Shown here piece by piece: positions 58,721-64,000 of a stretch of 64,000 nucleotides of DNA; position 1 is the first letter of the stretch, and each line of letters opens with the position of its first letter. Below the pieces are notes generated by a model. The model was not told the DNA's origin. It did not search any database and saw only the letters and a list, made by a program, of their open reading frames with translations. The DNA comes from Siphonodentalium dalli (taxonomy: Eukaryota > Mollusca > Scaphopoda > Gadilida > Siphonodentaliidae). Position numbers and translations under genes: made by a program. The stretch is from contig CP136066.1 in the NCBI GenBank assembly GCA_032622095.1, positions 104,675,319-104,739,318 on the forward strand. Direction: 5' to 3'.

Positions 58721-58927
58721 GGTATATTGAGCGCGCTATTTTTGTTCCCAATATGCTTATAATCACGCCGCTTGCGATATTATTGCAATATTTTGCGCTT
58801 AATATCGCAATATTTCGCGCTTAATATTGTGACATCTTCCGCTCAAAATGTGTACATTTAAAGCAATTTATTGCTTCTGCTATATCGTTTGGCATAAATA
58901 GAGACAATGTTTTAGATTTGTATATAA

Positions 58928-60083
58928 CTAGCAGGTTAGCCCGCCACTGGCGGCATTCGTCTCATGGCTTTGTTTCAGAAACATAACATTTTTTAAATTT
59001 AACCAAATTTCAAGTCGATAGCTCCACCCGTTTCCGATATCTCGTCTGCGCACGCGCTGCACGGGCGTCGCACGTACCCCGGGCAAGATACATTCACATA
59101 CCAAATTTCAAGTCGATAGCTCCACCGGTTTCCGAGATCTCGTCTGCGCATGCATCCGGGGCAAGATACATCCACATAGCAAATTTCAAGTCGATAGTTC
59201 CACCCGTTTCCGAGATAACGCATTCTTTGTTTTTCAATGAGTTAATTCATGGTACCCGTCTTCCCCGTCCTAAACTTCAGAGCGGACAGTCAATTGATCC
59301 CGTCGTGAAAGTCGAGATAATTGCATTTCGTCCGCATCCGTATTTTTCAAGTCGATAGCTCCACCCGTTTCCGAGATCTCGTCTGCGCACGCGCTGCACG
59401 GGTGTCGCACGGGCTCGGCGATCCGATAAAATTCGTACCCGGGGCAAGATACATTCACATACCAAATTTCAAGTCGATAGCTCCACCCGTTTCCGAGATC
59501 TCGTCTGCGCATGCGCGAAGCTGGCGTCGCACGGGCTCGGCGACCCAATAAAATTTGTACCCGGGGCAAGATACATTCACATAGCAAATTTCAAGTCGAT
59601 AGCTCCACCCGTTTCCGAAATAACGCATTCTTTGTTTCCTAAACTTCAGAGCGGACAGTCAATTAATCCCGTCGTGAAAGTCGAGATAATTGCATTTCGT
59701 CCGCAACCGTATTTCGGACGCATGGGGTCAGTCGTTTAGCCACGTCCATTGGAATCCGCATCCGTATTTCGGACGCATGGGGTCAGTCGTTTAGCCACGT
59801 CCATTGCAATAAAGAGCGTTCATTGTTAACACCTCCGTATAAGGTCAATATAAAGATCGTTGATGTCTTAACCACCGCAGTGCCGTTTTTTTGTGACTGA
59901 GATTGGAGAACGGGTGCTCTGAGCTTCTCCAAAACGCGACTACGGCGGTGTCGGTGGGATTTTACACTTACATAGGAAGTTTGAGCTCAATCTGTACACG
60001 CGTTTTCGATTCCATGAAGTACCCCCACACACATATATATATATATATATACATATATACGGAAGTCTCAAAATATATATATA
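58928..60083 (-). mobile_element. non-autonomous Helitron-like element 3 (minus, tandem pair)
   Basis: Read on the minus strand the 3' end is a CCGCCAGTGGCGG hairpin, ~10 nt, CTAG (58928-58931) and a following T. The 5' side is TATATATATTTTGAGACTTC, like the leader of elements 1 and 2. Inside are 122-bp units (CAAGTCG at 59348, 59470, 59592 and shorter ones at 59011, 59109, 59187) and a tandem CATCCGTATTTCGGACGCAT segment (59708-59810). Confidence 0.7.
60030..60055. repeat. TA microsatellite near Helitron 5' end
   Basis: ACACACATATATATATATAT-type run, matched by an AC/TA run at 61999-62028 at the equivalent point of the neighbouring element. Confidence 0.9.
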
Positions 60084-62031
60084 TTAGCAGGTTAGCCCGC
60101 CACTGGCGGCATTCGTCTCATGGCTTTGTTTCAGAAACATGACATTTTTTTATTTAACCAAATTTCAAGTCGATAGCTCCACCCGTTTCCGAGATCTGGT
60201 CTGCGCATGCGCGAAGCTTGCGTCGCACGGCCTCGGCGACCCGATACAATTCGTATCCGGGGCAAGATACATTCACATAGCAAATTTCAAGTCGATAGCT
60301 CCACCCGTTTCCGATATCTCGTCTGCGCACGCGCTGCACGGGCGTCGCACGGGCTCGGCGACCCGATAAAATTCGTATCCGGGGCAAGATACATTCGCAT
60401 AGCAAATTTCAAGTCGATAGCTCCACCCGTTTCCGAGATAACGCATTCTTTGTTTTTCAATGAGTTAATCCATGGTACCCGTCCTCCCCGTCCTAAACTT
60501 CAGAGCGGACAGTCAATTAATCCCGTCGTGAAAGTCGAGGTAATTGCATTTCGTCCGCATCCGTATTTCGGACGCATGGGGTCAGTCGTTTAGCCACGTC
60601 CATTGGAATCCGCATCCGTATTTCGGACGCATGTGGTCAGTCGTTTAGCCACGTCCATTGCAATAAAGAGCGTTCATTGTTAACACCTCCGTATAAGGTC
60701 AATATAAAGATCGTTGATGTCTTAACCACCGCAGTGACGTTTTTTGTGACTGAGATTGGAGAACGGGTGCTCTGAGCTTCTCCAAAACGCGACCACGGCG
60801 TTGTCGGTGGGATTTTACACTTACATAGGAAGTTTGAGCTCAATCTGTACACGCGTTTTCGATCGAAACATTACATTTTATGACATGTTTATTTTTTAAT
60901 ATTAATTTAATGTTTTTTAAATGTAATATATTTTTTTTCGGAATTTTTTAATTTTTTGTTTCTGGTGGAAAACTTTACCCGATGAAATCCCCCCTTCCTA
61001 TGAACGATATTGGGTTTTTCAATATTTTACCCGATTTGACCTTGAATTGATCATTTTCAAGGTCATGTCGGGTCACAATATATAATTTGTGGGTACCCGT
61101 TTGAAGGTAAAGACTGACCCGATGAAAAATTCCCCCGTTCCTAGGAACGACAGACATAAGAATGTTTCACACAATGCGACGTCGACGATCCCCGTGTGTT
61201 TTTACACTTATATACGAAGTTTGAGCTCACCTAGGGCGGAAAAACTTACCCGATCCGCGTTCTTAGGAACACAACACGCTCCGCGTTCTTAGGAACACAA
61301 CACGCTCATGTCTATACACGCCCAGACCCAGAAGACGTATGATTTTATTTAACCTGCACGTGGCCATTGAGCAGCCCCTGACAGAGGTTGTCCACACTTA
61401 CGAGATGGTCAATAGTCCCCGCAAAGTTAATCCCGTCGCGAACCCTATCCTCGCAAAGAGCGGACAGTCAATTAATCCCGTCGTGAACGCCATCACCAAC
61501 GCGACGTAATTTTGTTTGGTATCATGTGTTGCGTTCTAAAAATAGGAAAGCACTTGTTCCCGTATACGTTTGCGTAAATACGAAATTGTGAGTGTTGGTT
61601 TGTAACCGGGATTTCTGTGAAGCATTATGCCTATAACTACCCACCCCCCTAAGCCCTAACCTAAGTGTCATACATACTATAACAATGATGTTGTAAGAGT
61701 ACTATGGCATCCAATAAATCTCCCCGCATAGGAAACCACTCAATGTTCCCGTATATCTCTCTGTAGATGCTAATAACGTTGAATGGTAAACAGACGCTCT
61801 TTATAGCGATGCGTCAAAAACAAACGCTTATTAAATAATCACTTGATTAACCCACGCCGTGCCTTTGCGGTGATTTGGGAGTGGATAAAGGGTGCTCAGA
61901 GCTTCTCCAAAACGCGACAACTACGGTGTTCGTGGGGTTTTACCCTTAGATGGGAAGTTTGAACTCAATCGAGCCAGCCGTTTTCGATTCTATAAAGTAC
62001 ACACACACACACACATATATATATATATGTC
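60084..62031 (-). mobile_element. non-autonomous Helitron-like element 4 (minus, tandem pair)
   Basis: Its 3' end (same hairpin, then CTAA at 60084-60087) abuts element 3's 5' side with a T between. Three 122-bp-spaced CAAGTCG sites (60166, 60288, 60410) are followed by the same interior as element 3. From about 60862 to 61880 there is ~1 kb not found in element 3, possibly a later insertion or parts of a third copy; the shared leader resumes at 61880-61998. A 26-bp perfect tandem duplication (CCGCGTTCTTAGGAACACAA...) lies at 61255-61306. Confidence 0.6.
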
Positions 62032-62572
62032 CTTCATACCGAAAACCCTTGATATAAATACAGTGCCCACATTGTCGTTGGGCGGTTCGTCTATACAGCA
62101 GGCTTCGTCTTGCAAGTACCTCGGTCATGTGATGACGAAAGACCTGGACGATGAAGAGGACATCCAAAGGCAATATCGCTCTACATGTTCCCGTTCAAAT
62201 ACGATTATACGAAAATTTGGCAAGTGCTCTAGTCATGTTAAGAGATTCTTATTTGAACGTTTTGTTGCTCCTCAGTACTGTACCCACTTGTGGGCAAGTT
62301 ATAAAAAGACAACCTATAATAAGCTCATAGTGTGCTACAATAACGCCTACAGGATGCTAATGAAATACGATCGATATTGCAGCGCTAGCGGAATGTTCGC
62401 ATGGGATCAGGTTGGTTCTTTGCCTGAAGTAAGGAGGAGGACGATATACAGTTTCATACAGAGGGTATCCAATAGCACAAATTCTCTGGTTCAAGCAATA
62501 TATGAAATGAGCGTTGTTTCGTCAGCGAGACTAATAACACTTTGGAATCTTCTGCTCCGTGCTGGTGCAGCA
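62031..62572 (+). pseudogene. LINE ORF2 thumb fragment
   Basis: A plus-strand open frame with CKYLGHVMTKDLDDEEDIQR, a motif of the thumb region of many invertebrate non-LTR reverse transcriptases, then FVAPQYCTHLWASYKK and YNNAYRMLM, the usual follow-on. The catalytic YADD and everything upstream are missing: the frame begins at the Helitron microsatellite. It ends at the MITE. The full open frame extends to 62689 only because it reads into the palindrome. No stops within ~180 codons suggests moderate age. Confidence 0.75.
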
Positions 62573-62576
62573 TTAA

Positions 62577-62803
62577 ATATCATGTGCCAGTGCATTCTCT
62601 TATTTATGCGAGTCGTCCATAGGGAGCCTCGCCAGGCTCGCCTATATAAGAGAATGCACTGGCTTACAAGATCAGGCAAATATTTTTAGGCCAATGTATT
62701 TTTTTTATATATGAGGCTCCCTGTGGGAGACTCCCATATATATAAGAGAATGCATTGGCACGGGGTTTTCGCATAATTTCAGGAAGCTCCGGTCATGGAA
62801 GGG
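62577..62803. mobile_element. palindromic MITE related to 54198-54589
   Basis: Two palindromes (62586-62663 and 62690-62759) share GCATTCTCTTAT/ATATAAGAGAATGCA stems with the 54.3-kb element. The right end is GGG followed by TTAA (62804-62807); the left TTAA (62573-62576) lacks the CCC, so that terminus is eroded. It joins directly to the LINE fragment. Confidence 0.75.
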
Positions 62804-62807
62804 TTAA

Positions 62808-64000
62808 ACGAATAACTACACTGGAATCAATACTACTGATTTATTTTATTCATTTTATTCGTGAAAGTCACATTACGCAAATCAAAACGACAGTAATCAT
62901 TCACGGTGTCCCCTTATGGCCGGAGGGCCTCTTAAATATGTGAATAGAACACTTCAAATGAAGGTAGATATAATTTATTCATTAGTTCTCTAGATGATCA
63001 CCGCGCGATCGTCCCAATCGCGCCGATTAAATAGCATATATATAACTTCCTCAACTCGTATATGCATGATTGTCGGAGGTTCACCTAAACTTGGAAATCA
63101 AACAATTCGAGAGAAGTACAGTGGTTTACGTGAGCCCATCCCTGTGAACCGGCCATGTACAGGGAGGTCGCAGTGGTTAAGCTCCTGGTCGCAGGGAAAG
63201 GGAACAGTTTAGGTAGCAAAATGTAAGCAAATGCCACACAGATATGGAAGAAACACGCGGCAAGGACAAACTATCGAGATCTTAGCACATGTTAGTGGCC
63301 GAGTGAACTACAAAAGAACCTATGCAGGAAAACTGCTTTTGTGTTAACATCCATTTAGATATAACGTTGACAATCCACAATTTATGTATTCATATCCCAT
63401 TTTTCATTCCCAAGAAAATACTGATTATCTTTGACAAAAAATAATATATTACAATAGACGTCGAGTGGTTCATTAGTAATAATGTTCCCATATATACTTG
63501 TATTCTGAACGGCGAGTAATACGTTACTATTTAACTGCTCTAAATTTAACTAAATTAAAGAAGCTGTTGAGTGGTCCTGCTCGCATTGTTTATGGATCCT
63601 GATTGCAATGGTTGCTATCTATGAAATGGTATCGAATGCAGGTGGTCTTACGTCTAATGGAAATTCTTGTGTTATGACTATCGTTGGTTTATATATTTAT
63701 TGCAACAAAAGTTACTAGGGATTGGGACACGAGCTATAACAACTTAATGCATCCCCTTTCCCAACAATATTTAAACAACTGCTTACTTGAGTAAAGCCCA
63801 TTAAATAAAAAATTTTATTTGAATAAACATACATCAATGAAGGAATGAAAATATCAACAGAGGTACACATAATTATATATCAAGTGACATTCTTCCAATT
63901 CGCTCACATCTCGCGCACTTCATTTACACTTCTTTCGTACACCATATGCACTCCCAGTGACTGACATGAAAATTGGAATAAATCGAATATATGTTCATTT
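62808..64000. other. right edge, unassigned
   Basis: One tRNA-like promoter start (AGGTCGCAGTGGTTAAGCTCC, about 63165) resembles a SINE head but lacks a box B. Otherwise nothing is recognised in ~1.2 kb of AT-rich sequence. Confidence 0.35.

Noticed and set aside
61892-62689. Single 265-residue protein
   Set aside because: The N-terminal part is Helitron leader and an AC/TA microsatellite, and the C-terminal ~40 residues are MITE palindrome; only the middle is LINE-derived.

Overview
This is eukaryotic, animal-type DNA that consists almost entirely of transposable-element (TE) debris. I found no intact host gene, no bacterial-type operon, no rRNA and no genuine tRNA gene. The mix of elements suggests a marine invertebrate, most plausibly a mollusc (perhaps a bivalve). 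It includes tRNA-derived SINEs with a conserved 3' domain, CR1/L2-like LINE fragments with a C-terminal CCHC finger, small Helitrons with internal tandem repeats, many TTAA-flanked MITEs, and frequent long poly(C)/poly(G) tracts. The taxon is an inference, not something the sequence proves.

Layout. 0.45-4.5 kb: palindromic repeats, two copies of a ~410-bp repeat, and a SINE with a perfect 13-bp target duplication that is itself split by a 5'-truncated LINE. 4.9-8.2 kb: another LINE 3' fragment and a recent ~1.45-kb tandem duplication carrying a LINE piece, poly(C), a SINE and a terminus of a foldback-type repeat. 9.3-18.3 kb: a 68-bp-arm hairpin, a 1.96-kb element with 57-bp terminal inverted repeats (TIRs) around a ~160-bp tandem repeat, a second large hairpin, and a TIR/tandem-repeat complex. 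20.3-27.7 kb: the largest structure, a foldback-like composite with ~0.9-kb inverted arms and about 15-16 copies of a ~160-bp G-rich satellite. 27.8-31.5 kb: two TTAA-type elements. 34.0-35.5 kb and 58.9-62.0 kb: two loci where Helitron-like elements sit head-to-tail and share a 122-bp internal repeat. 42-45.6 kb: a TTAA MITE, then a decayed coding region interrupted by a 209-bp palindromic MITE. 47.6-55.1 kb: TTAA plus 46-bp TIRs bracket 7.4 kb that contains a decayed, nearly full-length LINE, itself interrupted near its N-terminus by another TTAA MITE. 55.8-56.7 kb: an element with ~280-bp TIRs. 58.25-58.72 kb: a broken piece of a rhodopsin-type GPCR, the only fragment that looks host-derived. 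62.0-62.8 kb: a LINE fragment abutting a palindromic MITE.

The genes do not form a pathway. What the window records is layered transposition (nested insertions, exact target duplications, frames interrupted at TTAA) and local amplification of tandem units inside mobile elements. All assignments come from reading the sequence; no database search or alignment program was run.
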